Positions 36,188 to 46,086 of a stretch of 64,000 bases of DNA are shown here, piece by piece (the first letter of the stretch is position 1; every line of letters begins with the position of its first letter). The notes under the pieces are model-generated. The model was not told where the DNA came from and made no database searches. It saw only the letters and a list, made by a program, of their open reading frames with translations. Origin of the DNA: Aeromonas fluvialis. Its GTDB lineage: Bacteria; Pseudomonadota; Gammaproteobacteria; Enterobacterales; Aeromonadaceae. Location: contig NZ_CDBO01000027.1 in assembly GCF_000819885.1 (NCBI RefSeq), positions 1 to 64,000 of the forward strand, given 5' to 3'. The position numbers and the translations under genes were made by a program.

Positions 36188-39100
36188 ATGGGCGATATTA
36201 TGCGACCCGTTCCGTTCAAGAACCTGTTGACTCGTATTTTTGCGGAATATAAAGAGAGTCAGAGCATTTTCGGTATTCCCGCCGCGCAATTCTATCGCAA
36301 GCAGGACGAGCGCAAGATCAAGGTGTTCGGTGAAACCTGCGAGACCCCCATTGGTCCGGCAGCCGGCCCCCATACCCAGTTGGCCCAAAACATCGTCACT
36401 TCCTGGTTGACCGGCGGGCGCTTTATCGAGCTCAAGACGGTGCAGATCCTGGATTGTCTCGAACTGGAAAAGCCCTGCATCGATGCTGAAGACGAGTGCT
36501 TCAACACCGAGTGGTCTACCGAGTTCACCCTGCCCAAGGCATTTGACGAGTATCTTAAAGCCTGGTTTGCCCTCTACCTGTTAGAAGAGGTGTTCGACCC
36601 GCGGCTCGACGGAGAGGCCAAGTCCTTCATCTTCAACATGAGCGTGGGTTACAACCTCGATGGCATCAAACAGCCACCGATGCAGCAGTTCATCCACAGT
36701 CTGATGGATGCAAGCCAAAGTCCGAAGTTTGCCGAGTACCAGCAGGTGCTGCGCGAGCTGGTGGTCGACGAGCAGTTTATCGCCGAGCTGGGACTGGGGG
36801 CGCGGCGTGATCGTCTGCAACAGCTGGTGGATCGCATCCCGGCCAATCTAGTGCACGGTGTCACCCTCTCCACCATGCACGGCTGCCCGCCGAACGAGAT
36901 CGAGGCCATCTGCCGCTACATGCTGGAAGAGAAGGGGCTCAACACCTTCGTCAAACTGAACCCGACCCTGCTGGGCTACCCGCGGGTGCGCGAGATCCTC
37001 GATACCTGCGGCTTTGATTACATTGGTCTGAGCGAAGAGTCGTTCGATCACGACCTCAAGCTGGATCAGGCCAAGGCGATGCTGACCCGCTTGATGGCGC
37101 TGGGGGCCGAGAAGGGGCTCACCTTCGGGGTCAAGCTGACCAACACCCTCGGCACCATCAACCGCAAAGGGGCGCTGCCGGGGGATGAGATGTATATGTC
37201 CGGCCGTGCGCTGTTCCCGCTCTCCATCAACGTGGCGGCTGTGTTGTCTCGCGCCTTTGATGGCAAGCTGCCCATCTCCTACTCGGGTGGCGCCAGCAAG
37301 TTCAATATCGCGGAGATCTTCGAGACCGGTATTCGTCCCATCACCATGGCCACCGACCTGCTCAAACCGGGCGGCTACCTGCGCCAGATCGAGTGCCTCA
37401 AAGAGATAGATGCGTCGGACTGCTGGGGCATGAGTCAGGTGGATGTGGCCAAGCTGGAGGCGCTGGCCGCCAAGGCGCTCACCATGGATTACACCCAGAA
37501 GGAGTGGAAGTCCGAGGATCGTATCGAAGTGGGGGGCGGCCTGCCGCTGACTGACTGCTACGTGGCGCCCTGCGTCACCGCCTGCGCTGTGCATCAGGAT
37601 ATCCCCGAGTACATTCGCCTGATGGGCGAGGGGGAGTATGTGGCAGCCCTTGAGCTGATTTATCAGCGCAACGCCTTGCCCGCCATCACCAGCCACATCT
37701 GCGATCACCAGTGCCAGTACAACTGTACCCGTCTCGACTACGACAGCGCGCTCAATATCCGCGAGCTGAAAAAAGTGGCGCTGGAGCGGGGCTGGGAAGG
37801 GTACAAGGCCCGCTGGCACAAACCGGCAGGCAGTGGTGACAAGCACCCGGTTGCGGTCATTGGTGCAGGCCCTGCCGGTCTCTCCGCCGGTTACTTCCTG
37901 GCCCGCGCCGGCCATCCGGTCACCGTGTTCGAGCGCGAAGCGGATGCCGGTGGCGTGGTCAAGCACATCATCCCCGAGTTCCGCATTCCGGCCGAGCTTA
38001 TCCAGCACGATATCGACTTTGTTGCCGCTCACGGGGTCAAGTTCGAGTTTGGTTGCGATCCGGCGCTCACCGTCGACAAGCTGCACGCCCAGGGCTTTAC
38101 CTATGTCTTCGTCGGCATCGGTGCCGACAAGAATGGCGGCATGCGCCTCGAAGGGGGACATGATCGGGTCTACAAGTCCTTCAACTTCCTGCGCAGCTTC
38201 AATCAGGGCAAACCGCTGCCGCTCGGCCGCCATGTGGCGGTGATCGGCGCCGGTAACACCTCCATGGACTGCGCCCGCGCCGCCCTCAAGGTGCCGGGTG
38301 TCAGCGATGTGACCGTGATCTACCGTCGCAGCGAGAAAGAGATGCCCGCCTATCGCGAAGAGTATCTGGAAGCGGTGGAAGATGGGGTGCGTTTCTGCTT
38401 CCTCACCAATCCGGAGCGTTTTGAGAAAGATGGCAAGCTCACCGTGCGGATGATGGCGCTGGGGGATCCTGACGAGCAGGGCCGCCGCCGTCCGGTGCCC
38501 ACCGAGCAGACCGAAGTGATGCAGATGGATGCCTTGATCACCGCCATCGGCGAACAGCCTGATTGCGAAGTGCTCAAAGCGATGGGCATTCCTCTTGGCA
38601 GCGATGGCTGGCCGGACGTGGATAGCCAGAGCGGCGAAACCAGCCGTCGCAACGTCTTCCTCATCGGTGACGTGCAGAGCGGCCCGTCCTCCATCGTCGG
38701 TGCCATCGGTGGTGCCCGCCGCGCCGCGGATCTGGTGCTCTCTCGCGAGCATATCGCCAGCCAGCAGAGTGAAGTGACCATCCAGCCATCGGGCAAGGAT
38801 GAGATCTACCGCCGCAAGGGGAGCATCGCCGTCACCCTGGTTGACAAAACCGAGCGCGATGCCTTCGTGGCGCAAGAGGCGCACCGCTGTCTCGAGTGCA
38901 ACTACCTCTGCAGCAAGTGCGTGGATGTCTGCCCCAACCGGGCCAACGTCGCCATCGCGGTGCCGGGCTTCAAGGATCAGTTCCAGACCCTGCACCTGGA
39001 TGCCTACTGCAACGAGTGCGGCAACTGCGCCCAGTTCTGCCCGTGGCAGGGCAAGCCCTATCAGGACAAGGTGACCATATTCAGCCTGCCGGAGGATTTC

Positions 39101-39298
39101 GACAACAGCCGCAACCCCGGTTTCTATCTGGCGGATGGCGGTGAGCTGCGGGTGCGTCAGGATGGCGAGACCTATCGCCTGACCATAGACGCCCAGAGCC
39201 AGATCAAGGATGCGCCAGCGGCCCTTTGCGACATGTGCCGGATCATCAGCCATGTCCATGCTCATCACCACTACCTGCTGGGGGCCGTCGAGGCCTGA
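36188..39298 (+). CDS. ygfK: YgfK, multidomain iron-sulfur flavoprotein (putative reductase)
   Basis: 1036 aa, against 1032 in E. coli. N-terminal about 430 residues form a dihydroorotate/dihydropyrimidine-dehydrogenase-type barrel (ETCETPIGPAAGPHTQLAQN, NMSVGYNL, MHGCPPNEIEAICRYML). A helical ferredoxin domain follows with Cys in CYVAPCVTACAVHQDIPEY and CDHQCQYNC, then an FAD domain (GAGPAGLSAGYFLARAG) and NAD(P) fold (GAGNTSMDCARAAL). A C-terminal two-cluster ferredoxin closes (CLECNYLCSKCVDVCP and CNECGNCAQFCP). This layout resembles the NADPH-fed electron chain of dihydropyrimidine dehydrogenase, so it may reduce the purine or XdhD substrate. Often named selenate reductase; true substrate open. 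AAGGAGATAGCC precedes the ATG. Confidence 0.93.
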   Translation: MGDIMRPVPFKNLLTRIFAEYKESQSIFGIPAAQFYRKQDERKIKVFGETCETPIGPAAGPHTQLAQNIVTSWLTGGRFIELKTVQILDCLELEKPCIDAEDECFNTEWSTEFTLPKAFDEYLKAWFALYLLEEVFDPRLDGEAKSFIFNMSVGYNLDGIKQPPMQQFIHSLMDASQSPKFAEYQQVLRELVVDEQFIAELGLGARRDRLQQLVDRIPANLVHGVTLSTMHGCPPNEIEAICRYMLEEKGLNTFVKLNPTLLGYPRVREILDTCGFDYIGLSEESFDHDLKLDQAKAMLTRLMALGAEKGLTFGVKLTNTLGTINRKGALPGDEMYMSGRALFPLSINVAAVLSRAFDGKLPISYSGGASKFNIAEIFETGIRPITMATDLLKPGGYLRQIECLKEIDASDCWGMSQVDVAKLEALAAKALTMDYTQKEWKSEDRIEVGGGLPLTDCYVAPCVTACAVHQDIPEYIRLMGEGEYVAALELIYQRNALPAITSHICDHQCQYNCTRLDYDSALNIRELKKVALERGWEGYKARWHKPAGSGDKHPVAVIGAGPAGLSAGYFLARAGHPVTVFEREADAGGVVKHIIPEFRIPAELIQHDIDFVAAHGVKFEFGCDPALTVDKLHAQGFTYVFVGIGADKNGGMRLEGGHDRVYKSFNFLRSFNQGKPLPLGRHVAVIGAGNTSMDCARAALKVPGVSDVTVIYRRSEKEMPAYREEYLEAVEDGVRFCFLTNPERFEKDGKLTVRMMALGDPDEQGRRRPVPTEQTEVMQMDALITAIGEQPDCEVLKAMGIPLGSDGWPDVDSQSGETSRRNVFLIGDVQSGPSSIVGAIGGARRAADLVLSREHIASQQSEVTIQPSGKDEIYRRKGSIAVTLVDKTERDAFVAQEAHRCLECNYLCSKCVDVCPNRANVAIAVPGFKDQFQTLHLDAYCNECGNCAQFCPWQGKPYQDKVTIFSLPEDFDNSRNPGFYLADGGELRVRQDGETYRLTIDAQSQIKDAPAALCDMCRIISHVHAHHHYLLGAVEA

Positions 39299-39328
39299 GC
39301 GAACCACGAATAAGCGAAGGAGCAAACC

Positions 39329-40657
39329 ATGTTTATTCTGAAGAACGTCACCGCTGTCCAGCTGGAGCCGACCCGGGTGCTGGAAGGGGTGGATATCGCC
39401 ATCGAAGGATCGTTTATCAAAGCGGTGGGGCCCAATCTGCGGGCCCTCTACCCGGAGGCCAACTATCGGGAGATGGGCGGCAAGCTGGTGATGCCGGGCA
39501 TCGTCTGTGCCCACAACCACTTCTACTCCGGCCTGTCGCGGGGGATCATGGCCAATATCGCCCCTTGCCCGGACTTTATCTCCACCCTGAAAAACCTCTG
39601 GTGGCGGCTCGATCGGGCGCTCGATGAGGAGTCCCTCTACTACAGCGGTCTCATCTGCTCGCTGGAAGCGATCAAGAGCGGCTGCAGCGCGGTGATCGAC
39701 CACCACGCGTCGCCCAACTTCATCAAGGGCTCCCTGAATGTGCTGCGCAAAGGGTTTGTGGAAGCGGGTCTGCGCGGCATGACCTGCTTCGAGACCACGG
39801 ATCGCAACGGCGGTCTCGCCGAGCTGCAGGCCGGGGTGGAGGAGAACATCCTGTTCGCGCAACAGATCGATGCGGCCAAGGCCAAGGGGAATGAACCCTA
39901 TCTGGTGGAGGCCCATATCGGTGCCCACGCCCCCTTCACCGTCCCCTACGAGGGGCTGGCCATGCTGCGCGAAGCGGTGCAGGTCACCGGTCGCGGCCTG
40001 CATATCCATGTGGCGGAAGACCGCTACGACATGGCCCACGGCCACCACCACTATGGCAAGGAGCCCATTGCCCGGCTGGACGAGTTTGGCCTGATCGACA
40101 GCAAGACTCTGATCGCTCACGGCATCTACCTGAGCCCGGCCGACATCGAGCGGCTCAACAGCCGCGATGCCTTCCTGGTGCACAACGCCCGCTCCAACAT
40201 GAACAACCACGTGGGCTACAACATGCACCTGCCACAGTTTCGCAATCTGGCGCTCGGCACCGATGGCATCGGCTCCGACATGCTCGAAGAGCTCAAGTTT
40301 GCCTACTTCAAGCACAAGGATGCCGGTGGCGCGCTGTGGCCCGACAGCTTTGCCCGCTTCCTGTGGAACGGCAACACCTTGCTGGAGCGCAACTTCGGCG
40401 CCAAATTTGGCCGCCTGGAGCCGGGCTACAAGGCCGACCTCACCATCTGCGACTACGACGCACCGACCCCGCTGGCGCCGCGCAACCTCGGTGGCCATCT
40501 CGCCTTCGGCATGGGATCTGCCAGCGTCAACAGCGTGATGGTGGAGGGGCGCATGGTCTATCAGGACCGCGAGTTCCCGTTCGATGTCGCGCCCCTTTAT
40601 GAGCAGGCCAGCAAGGTGGCGAGCCGCCTGTGGCAACGGATGGATCAGCTGGCCTAA
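39329..40657 (+). CDS. ssnA: SsnA, amidohydrolase/deaminase-like protein
   Basis: 442-aa amidohydrolase of the cytosine/guanine-deaminase type. HNHF in CAHNHFYSG, VEAHIGAHAPF, the LHIHVAEDRYD and LAHGIYLS metal-site patches, and the acidic LGTDGIGSD loop are intact. Named in E. coli for effect on growth-phase survival; its place between ygfK and ygfM supports a step in purine-ring degradation. 30 nt after ygfK, with AAGGAG before the ATG. Confidence 0.93.
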   Translation: MFILKNVTAVQLEPTRVLEGVDIAIEGSFIKAVGPNLRALYPEANYREMGGKLVMPGIVCAHNHFYSGLSRGIMANIAPCPDFISTLKNLWWRLDRALDEESLYYSGLICSLEAIKSGCSAVIDHHASPNFIKGSLNVLRKGFVEAGLRGMTCFETTDRNGGLAELQAGVEENILFAQQIDAAKAKGNEPYLVEAHIGAHAPFTVPYEGLAMLREAVQVTGRGLHIHVAEDRYDMAHGHHHYGKEPIARLDEFGLIDSKTLIAHGIYLSPADIERLNSRDAFLVHNARSNMNNHVGYNMHLPQFRNLALGTDGIGSDMLEELKFAYFKHKDAGGALWPDSFARFLWNGNTLLERNFGAKFGRLEPGYKADLTICDYDAPTPLAPRNLGGHLAFGMGSASVNSVMVEGRMVYQDREFPFDVAPLYEQASKVASRLWQRMDQLA

Positions 40658-40737
40658 GGCCATCTTCCACAGTTTTGGACCGGATTGCCCGCCCTGTGGA
40701 TCACCCCGGCGGCGGGCAGCAAGAGTAAGGACGACAC

Positions 40738-41514
40738 ATGATTGAGCAATTCTTCCGACCCGAGCAACTGGGTCAGGCTTTGGAACTCAAGGCCCGCTTT
40801 GGCAACGACGCCGTCTACATGGGGGGCGGCAGCAAGCTTAACGCCGCCCCGACCCGCATCGACAAGAAGGTCGCCATCTCGCTGGAGAGGCTGGGGCTTG
40901 ACCAGATCGAACAGCAGCATGGCCAGCTCCATATCGGCGCTACCGTCACCCTGCAGACCCTCAAAGACGATCCCCGCACCCCGGCCGCCCTGTGCGAGGC
41001 GCTGGGGTTTGTCTACTCCCGCCATCTGCGCAATCAGGCCACCATTGGCGGCGAAATTGCCTGCCAGCAGCAGGACTCCCCGCTGCTGCCGGTACTGCTG
41101 GTACTCGAAGCCGTGGTAGTGCTGGAGAACAACCTGCTGCAACCCATCGACGCCTATCTGGCGGGTCAGCGCAATGCCTTGGTACTGGGGGTTGTGCTGC
41201 CGGAGCCTGAACTGCGCTGCGCCACTCGCCGCATCAGCCGCAACGCCGACGGCCTGGCGGTGATGACCGCCGCGGTAGCCCTCGACAGCATTGGCGAGAT
41301 GCGGGTGGCCGTCGCTGGCGTTACGCCGCAGCCGATGCGTTTGCGGGATCTGGAGCGCCGCGATCTGCACGATGCCGCGCTGGAAGCCGCCGTGAGCGAG
41401 CTGATCTCGCCCCGTGAGGATCTGGCGGGCAGCATAAGTTACAAGCGGTATATCACCGGTGTAGTGGTGGCGGATCTGCTGGTGGATTGCCAGCAGCAGG
41501 AGGTGCAAGCATGA
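40738..41514 (+). CDS. ygfM: YgfM, FAD-binding subunit of the XdhD-type hydroxylase
   Basis: 258 aa, xanthine-dehydrogenase FAD domain (PCMH fold). YMGGGSKL (FAD loop), RNQATIGGEIACQQQDSPLLPVLLVLEA and the CO-DH C-terminal tail ISYKRYITGVVVADLL are visible; the length equals the E. coli protein (259). Its stop overlaps the xdhD start (ATGA), so the two are translationally coupled and probably form one enzyme. Confidence 0.92.
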   Translation: MIEQFFRPEQLGQALELKARFGNDAVYMGGGSKLNAAPTRIDKKVAISLERLGLDQIEQQHGQLHIGATVTLQTLKDDPRTPAALCEALGFVYSRHLRNQATIGGEIACQQQDSPLLPVLLVLEAVVVLENNLLQPIDAYLAGQRNALVLGVVLPEPELRCATRRISRNADGLAVMTAAVALDSIGEMRVAVAGVTPQPMRLRDLERRDLHDAALEAAVSELISPREDLAGSISYKRYITGVVVADLLVDCQQQEVQA

Positions 41515-44390
41515 TGGAACTCAACTTTACCCTGAACGGTGCCCTGCGTACCGTCATCTGCAAGGCCGGTTACAATGCCCAGCGGGTGCTGTTCAACCAG
41601 TGCCGGATGCACTCGGTGCGCAACAGCGACGACGGCTTTGGTTTCGCCGGTTCCGACGCCATTCTCTTCAACGGCAAGGTGATCAACGCCTCCCTGCTGA
41701 TCGCCGCCCAGTTGGAAGGGGCGCAGGTGCGCACCGCCGAGTCGCTGGGCAGCTGGAACCAGCTCAGTCTGGTGCAGCAGGCGATGGTGGATGTGGGTGT
41801 GGTGCAGTCCGGCTACAACGATCCGGCTGCGGCGCTCATCGTCACCGACCTGCTTGATCGCCACCCCGAGCCGACCCGTGATCAAATCGACGACGCCCTC
41901 TCGGGCCTGTTTCACCGCGATGGCGGTTATCAGCAGTTCTATCAGGCCATCGAGCTTGCCTGCTCACGGATGAAGGATCCCGATTACCTGTGCCAGATTG
42001 CCCCCGAGTTTCGCGACGATCTGCGCCATATCGGCAAGAGCTGCCCCAAGGTTGACGCCGCCAAGATGGTGCAGGCCAAGCCCTGCTATGTAGAAGACAG
42101 GGTTACCGAGGATGCGCTGATCATCAAGATGCTGCGCAGCCCCCATCCCCATGCGGTGATCACCAAACTCGATGTGAGCCGCGCCGAAGCGCTGCCGGGC
42201 GTCGTGCACGTCATTACCTATCTCAACTGCCCGGATGTGTTTTACACCCCGGGTGGCCAGAGTGCCCCCGAGCCGTCACCGCTCGATCGCCGCATGTTCA
42301 GCCGCAAGGTACGTCACGTCGGTGACCGGGTCGCCGCCGTGGTGGCCGAGAGCGAAGCCATCGCATTGGCGGCGCTGAAACTCATTGAGGTCGAGTATCA
42401 GGTGCTGCCTGCGGTCATGAACATCGATGAAGCGATGGCCCCCAATGCACCGCTGGTGCACGACGAACCCATTATCTATATGGCTGGTGCCCCTGCGGAT
42501 CTCGAGCAGCAGAACGCCTGCTCGGTGCGTCGCGGCGACGAGCACATGATCATCAATTTCCCCATCGGCTCCCGCCCGCACGAGAACCTGGCCGCCAGCG
42601 TCCATGGTGAGATCGGTGACGTGGCCAAGGGCTTTGCTGAGGCGGACGAGATTGTCGAGCGCACCTACGAATCGACCCAGGCCCAGCAGTGCCCGACCGA
42701 GCCGCATATCTGCTTCACCTACATGGATGGCGATCGTCTGGTGATCCACGCCTCCACCCAGGTGCCGTGGCACGTGCGCCGTCAGGTAGCGCGTATCGTC
42801 GGCATGAAGCAACATCAGGTGCACGTGATCAAGGAGCGGGTAGGGGGCGGTTTTGGCTCCAAGCAGGACATCCTGCTGGAAGAGGTGTGCGCCTGGGCGA
42901 CCAGAGTCACCGGCCGTCCGGTCACCTTCCGCTATACCCGTGAAGAGGAGTTCATCAGCAACACCTCCCGCCATGTGGCCAAGGTGAAGGTGAAAGTGGG
43001 GGCCAAAAAAGATGGCACCATCACTGCCATCGAGATGGATTTTCGTGCCAACACCGGCCCTTACGGCAACCACTCATTGACGGTGCCGAGCAACGGCCCG
43101 GCGCTCTCCCTGCCGCTCTATCCGTGCGACAACGTGCGCTTTACCGTCAACACCTACTACAGCAACATCTGCCCGACCGGGGCCTATCAGGGTTATGGCG
43201 CGCCCAAGGGCAACTTCGCCCTGACCATGGCCATTGCCGAACTGGCCGAGAAACTGGGCATCGATCAGCTCGACATGGTGGAGCACAACCGGGTGCACGA
43301 AGGGGATATCCTCAAGGTGCTGGGTGCCATCGGTGAGGGCAAGATGCCGACCTCTGTGCCCCACGCCGCCAGTTGCGCTCTCGAGCCCATCCTCAAGCAG
43401 GGTCGTGAGCTGATTGCCTGGGACAGCCCCAAACCCGCCGACGGGGATTGGCGCATCGGTCGTGGCGTCGCCATCATCATGCAAAAATCGGGGATCCCGG
43501 ATATCGATCAGGCCAACTGCATGGTCAAGCTGGAATCTGACGGCACCTTTATCGTCCACTCCGGTGGCGCCGATATCGGCACCGGCCTCGATACCGTGGT
43601 GGCCAAACTGACCGCCGAAGTGCTCGGTTGCCCGCTCAGCGATGTGCATGTGATCTCCGGTGACACCGACCACGCCCTGTTCGACAAGGGGGCCTACGCC
43701 TCGTCGGGTACCTGCTTCTCCGGCAACGCGGCCAAGATGGCGGCCGAGAACCTCAAGGCGAAGATCCTGTTCCACGGCGCCGCCATGCTGGGCGAGCCGG
43801 TCGAAGACGTAGAGCTGGTTCACCCGGGCATAGTACGCGGCAAGCAGGGGGAGGTGAGCCTCGCCAAGCTGGCCCACAAGGCGGAGACCGGTACCGGCTT
43901 CGGCATTCTGGTGGGCACCGCCAGCTACATCACCTCTGAGCTCGCCTTCCCGTATGGGGCCAACTTTGCCGAGGTGGCGGTCAACGTCAGAACAGGCGAG
44001 ATCCGGCTCGACAAGTTCTACGCCCTGCTCGACTGTGGTACCCCCATCAACCCGGAGCTGGCCCTCGGCCAGATCTACGGGGCGACCATGCGGGCCATCG
44101 GCCACACCATGACCGAAGAGATCTGCTACGACAGCAAGGGCATCCCGCTCACCCGGGATCTCAAGAGCTATGGCGCGCCCAAGATTGGCGACATTCCGCG
44201 TGACTTCCGGGCCTTCCTGGTACCGAGTGACGACAAGGTTGGCCCTTACGGCGCCAAGTCCATCTCGGAGATCGGGGTGAACGGTGCCGCGCCCGCCATC
44301 GCTACCGCCATCCACGACGCCTGCGGTGTCTGGCTGCGCAAGTGGCATTTCACGCCGGAGCAGATCCTGCGCGAACTGGGCAAGCTGTAG
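41511..44390 (+). CDS. xdhD: XdhD, molybdenum hydroxylase subunit with a cluster-less ferredoxin domain
   Basis: 959 aa. Residues 170-959 are the molybdopterin-binding large subunit (VGGGFGSKQDI, FRANTGPYGNHSLT, GAYQGYGAPKG, and the end motif SISEIGVNGAAP with the catalytic-Glu position). The first 160 residues keep the outline of a two-cluster [2Fe-2S] domain but have lost all the ligands: where XdhC has CxxxxCxxC, here SDDGFGFAGSD; CGFC is SGYN; CRC is HRD. E. coli XdhD shows the same loss, so it is an old feature. Electrons presumably pass to YgfM/YgfK. ATG 41511 follows GGAGGTGCAAGC. Confidence 0.93.
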   Translation: MMELNFTLNGALRTVICKAGYNAQRVLFNQCRMHSVRNSDDGFGFAGSDAILFNGKVINASLLIAAQLEGAQVRTAESLGSWNQLSLVQQAMVDVGVVQSGYNDPAAALIVTDLLDRHPEPTRDQIDDALSGLFHRDGGYQQFYQAIELACSRMKDPDYLCQIAPEFRDDLRHIGKSCPKVDAAKMVQAKPCYVEDRVTEDALIIKMLRSPHPHAVITKLDVSRAEALPGVVHVITYLNCPDVFYTPGGQSAPEPSPLDRRMFSRKVRHVGDRVAAVVAESEAIALAALKLIEVEYQVLPAVMNIDEAMAPNAPLVHDEPIIYMAGAPADLEQQNACSVRRGDEHMIINFPIGSRPHENLAASVHGEIGDVAKGFAEADEIVERTYESTQAQQCPTEPHICFTYMDGDRLVIHASTQVPWHVRRQVARIVGMKQHQVHVIKERVGGGFGSKQDILLEEVCAWATRVTGRPVTFRYTREEEFISNTSRHVAKVKVKVGAKKDGTITAIEMDFRANTGPYGNHSLTVPSNGPALSLPLYPCDNVRFTVNTYYSNICPTGAYQGYGAPKGNFALTMAIAELAEKLGIDQLDMVEHNRVHEGDILKVLGAIGEGKMPTSVPHAASCALEPILKQGRELIAWDSPKPADGDWRIGRGVAIIMQKSGIPDIDQANCMVKLESDGTFIVHSGGADIGTGLDTVVAKLTAEVLGCPLSDVHVISGDTDHALFDKGAYASSGTCFSGNAAKMAAENLKAKILFHGAAMLGEPVEDVELVHPGIVRGKQGEVSLAKLAHKAETGTGFGILVGTASYITSELAFPYGANFAEVAVNVRTGEIRLDKFYALLDCGTPINPELALGQIYGATMRAIGHTMTEEICYDSKGIPLTRDLKSYGAPKIGDIPRDFRAFLVPSDDKVGPYGAKSISEIGVNGAAPAIATAIHDACGVWLRKWHFTPEQILRELGKL

Positions 44391-44407
44391 TCATAAAACG
44401 GCAGAGA

Positions 44408-44437
44408 CCGGCAGGAGGAGCAGACTCCGCCTGCCGG
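44408..44437. promoter_or_regulatory. Imperfect 12-bp hairpin between xdhD and xanQ
   Basis: CCGGCAGG-a-GGAG / CTCC-g-CCTGCCGG around loop CAGA, 17 nt past xdhD and 75 nt before xanQ. No T-run follows, so it is more likely a stability or attenuation hairpin than a terminator. Confidence 0.45.
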
Positions 44438-44511
44438 ATAAACCCGGGTCACTGTGGGGTGTGATGCGCCGGGGTTATTGGATCGTGTTCGATACACCGG
44501 AGTAATGAAGG

Positions 44512-46035
44512 ATGTCTGAGAAATCGCGCAAGGACTCTGACCTGATCTACGCCTTGGAAGATCAGCCCCCCTTTGGCCAATCCCTGGTCGGGGCGGTGAC
44601 TCATCTGCTGGCCATTCTGGTTCCCATGGTCGCACCTGCCCTTATCGTGGGGGCGGCCCTTAATCTCTCGCAAGAGATCACCACTTATCTGGTCTCGATG
44701 TCGATGATTGCATCGGGCATCGGGACCTGGTTGCAAGTCAACCGTTATGGCCCCATCGGTTCGGGCCTCCTCTCCATTCAGTCGGTCAACTTCTCGTTCG
44801 TCACTGTGATGATCTCGATCGGGACCGCCATGGGCAAAGATGGGATCGACGAGGCTCAAATCATCTCTTCCCTGATGGGGATCTCCTTTGTCGGGGCGTT
44901 TCTGGTGATGGGGGCATCGTTCGTGTTGCCCTATTTGACCCGGGTGATCACACCGACCGTGAGCGGCATTGTGGTGCTGATGATTGGCCTGTGCCTCATC
45001 AAGGTCGGGATTATCGACTTTGCCGGTGGCATGGCGGCCAAGAGCAGCGGCACCTTCGGCAACTATGAAAACATCGGCGTCGGCCTGCTGGTGCTGGCGG
45101 TGGTGATTGGTTTCAACTGCTGCAAGAGCCCTCTGCTGCGAATGGGGGGAATTGCCATCGGCCTGCTGGTGGGGTATCTCGCCTCCATCATGCTCGGGAT
45201 GGTGGACTTCTCCGTGTTGCAGGGGTTGCCGGTGGTGACCGTCCCCATGCTGTTCAAATATGGCTTCTCCTTTGATTTCGGCGCCTTTCTGGTGGCTGGC
45301 ACCATCTATCTGCTGAGCGTGCTGGAGGCGGTCGGGGCCCTGACTGCCACCGCCATCGTCTCCCATCGTCCGGTGGAGGGGGAGGAGTATACCCGCCGCC
45401 TCTCCGGTGGCGTGTTGGCAGATGGGCTGGTATCGGTGATCGCCTCGGCGCTGGGCTCACTGCCCTTGACCACCTTCTCCCAGAATAACGGGGTGATCCA
45501 GATGACCGGGGTGGCGTCGCGCCATGTCGGCAAGTTCATCGCCATGATCCTGGTGATCATGGGGCTCTTCCCGGTGGTTGGCCGTTTCTTTACCACCATC
45601 CCGTCCCCGGTATTGGGCGGGGCCATGACCCTGATGTTCTCCATGATCGCCATCGCCGGTTGCCGGATCATCCTGACCCACGGCATGGATCGACGGGAGA
45701 CCCTGATCGTCGCCACCTCCCTAGGCCTTGGGCTCGGTGTCTCCTACGACCCGAGCGTGTTCAGCGTCTTGCCAGATGCCCTCTATGTGCTGGTGGAGAA
45801 CCCCATCTGCGCCGGTGGCATCACCGCCATCATCATGAATTTGGTATTGCCCCAGAGCCGCACACGCAAGGCGGCCGTCAAGGATGCCGAGGCGGTGGAG
45901 GTGATCCAGCTGAGCGACAAGCCCGATGTGATCTTTACCGCCCGCAGTGCGGGCCAGCCATTGGCCAGCAAGGGTGAGGGTTCACCAGAGCCAGTGCCCG
46001 GGCAAGCAGTGGCGCCACAAGTGGAACGGATCTGA
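44512..46035 (+). CDS. xanQ: Xanthine permease of the NAT/NCS2 family (XanQ-like)
   Basis: 507-aa proton-driven importer with about 12-14 transmembrane segments. The NAT signature region is QNNGVIQMTGVASRHVG (about 323-339), and the substrate helices with VEGEEYTRRLSGGVLADGL are present. XanQ/XanP of E. coli are 466/463 aa; the extra 40 residues are a C-terminal cytoplasmic tail (TARSAGQPLASKGEG...) of no known function. GAAGG precedes the ATG. Sits between xdhD and guaD, as in E. coli. Confidence 0.9.
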   Translation: MSEKSRKDSDLIYALEDQPPFGQSLVGAVTHLLAILVPMVAPALIVGAALNLSQEITTYLVSMSMIASGIGTWLQVNRYGPIGSGLLSIQSVNFSFVTVMISIGTAMGKDGIDEAQIISSLMGISFVGAFLVMGASFVLPYLTRVITPTVSGIVVLMIGLCLIKVGIIDFAGGMAAKSSGTFGNYENIGVGLLVLAVVIGFNCCKSPLLRMGGIAIGLLVGYLASIMLGMVDFSVLQGLPVVTVPMLFKYGFSFDFGAFLVAGTIYLLSVLEAVGALTATAIVSHRPVEGEEYTRRLSGGVLADGLVSVIASALGSLPLTTFSQNNGVIQMTGVASRHVGKFIAMILVIMGLFPVVGRFFTTIPSPVLGGAMTLMFSMIAIAGCRIILTHGMDRRETLIVATSLGLGLGVSYDPSVFSVLPDALYVLVENPICAGGITAIIMNLVLPQSRTRKAAVKDAEAVEVIQLSDKPDVIFTARSAGQPLASKGEGSPEPVPGQAVAPQVERI

Positions 46036-46086
46036 CGGTTAAACCGGCAAAAACGTCAACAGAACAAGAGAAACAGGGAAACGGTT

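Noticed and set aside
36848-40663. 1271-codon open frame antisense to ygfK and ssnA
   Set aside because: GC-rich coding DNA often leaves the reverse strand open. The translation is repetitive, His/Gly/Val-rich, has no domain, and both sense genes are clear homologues.
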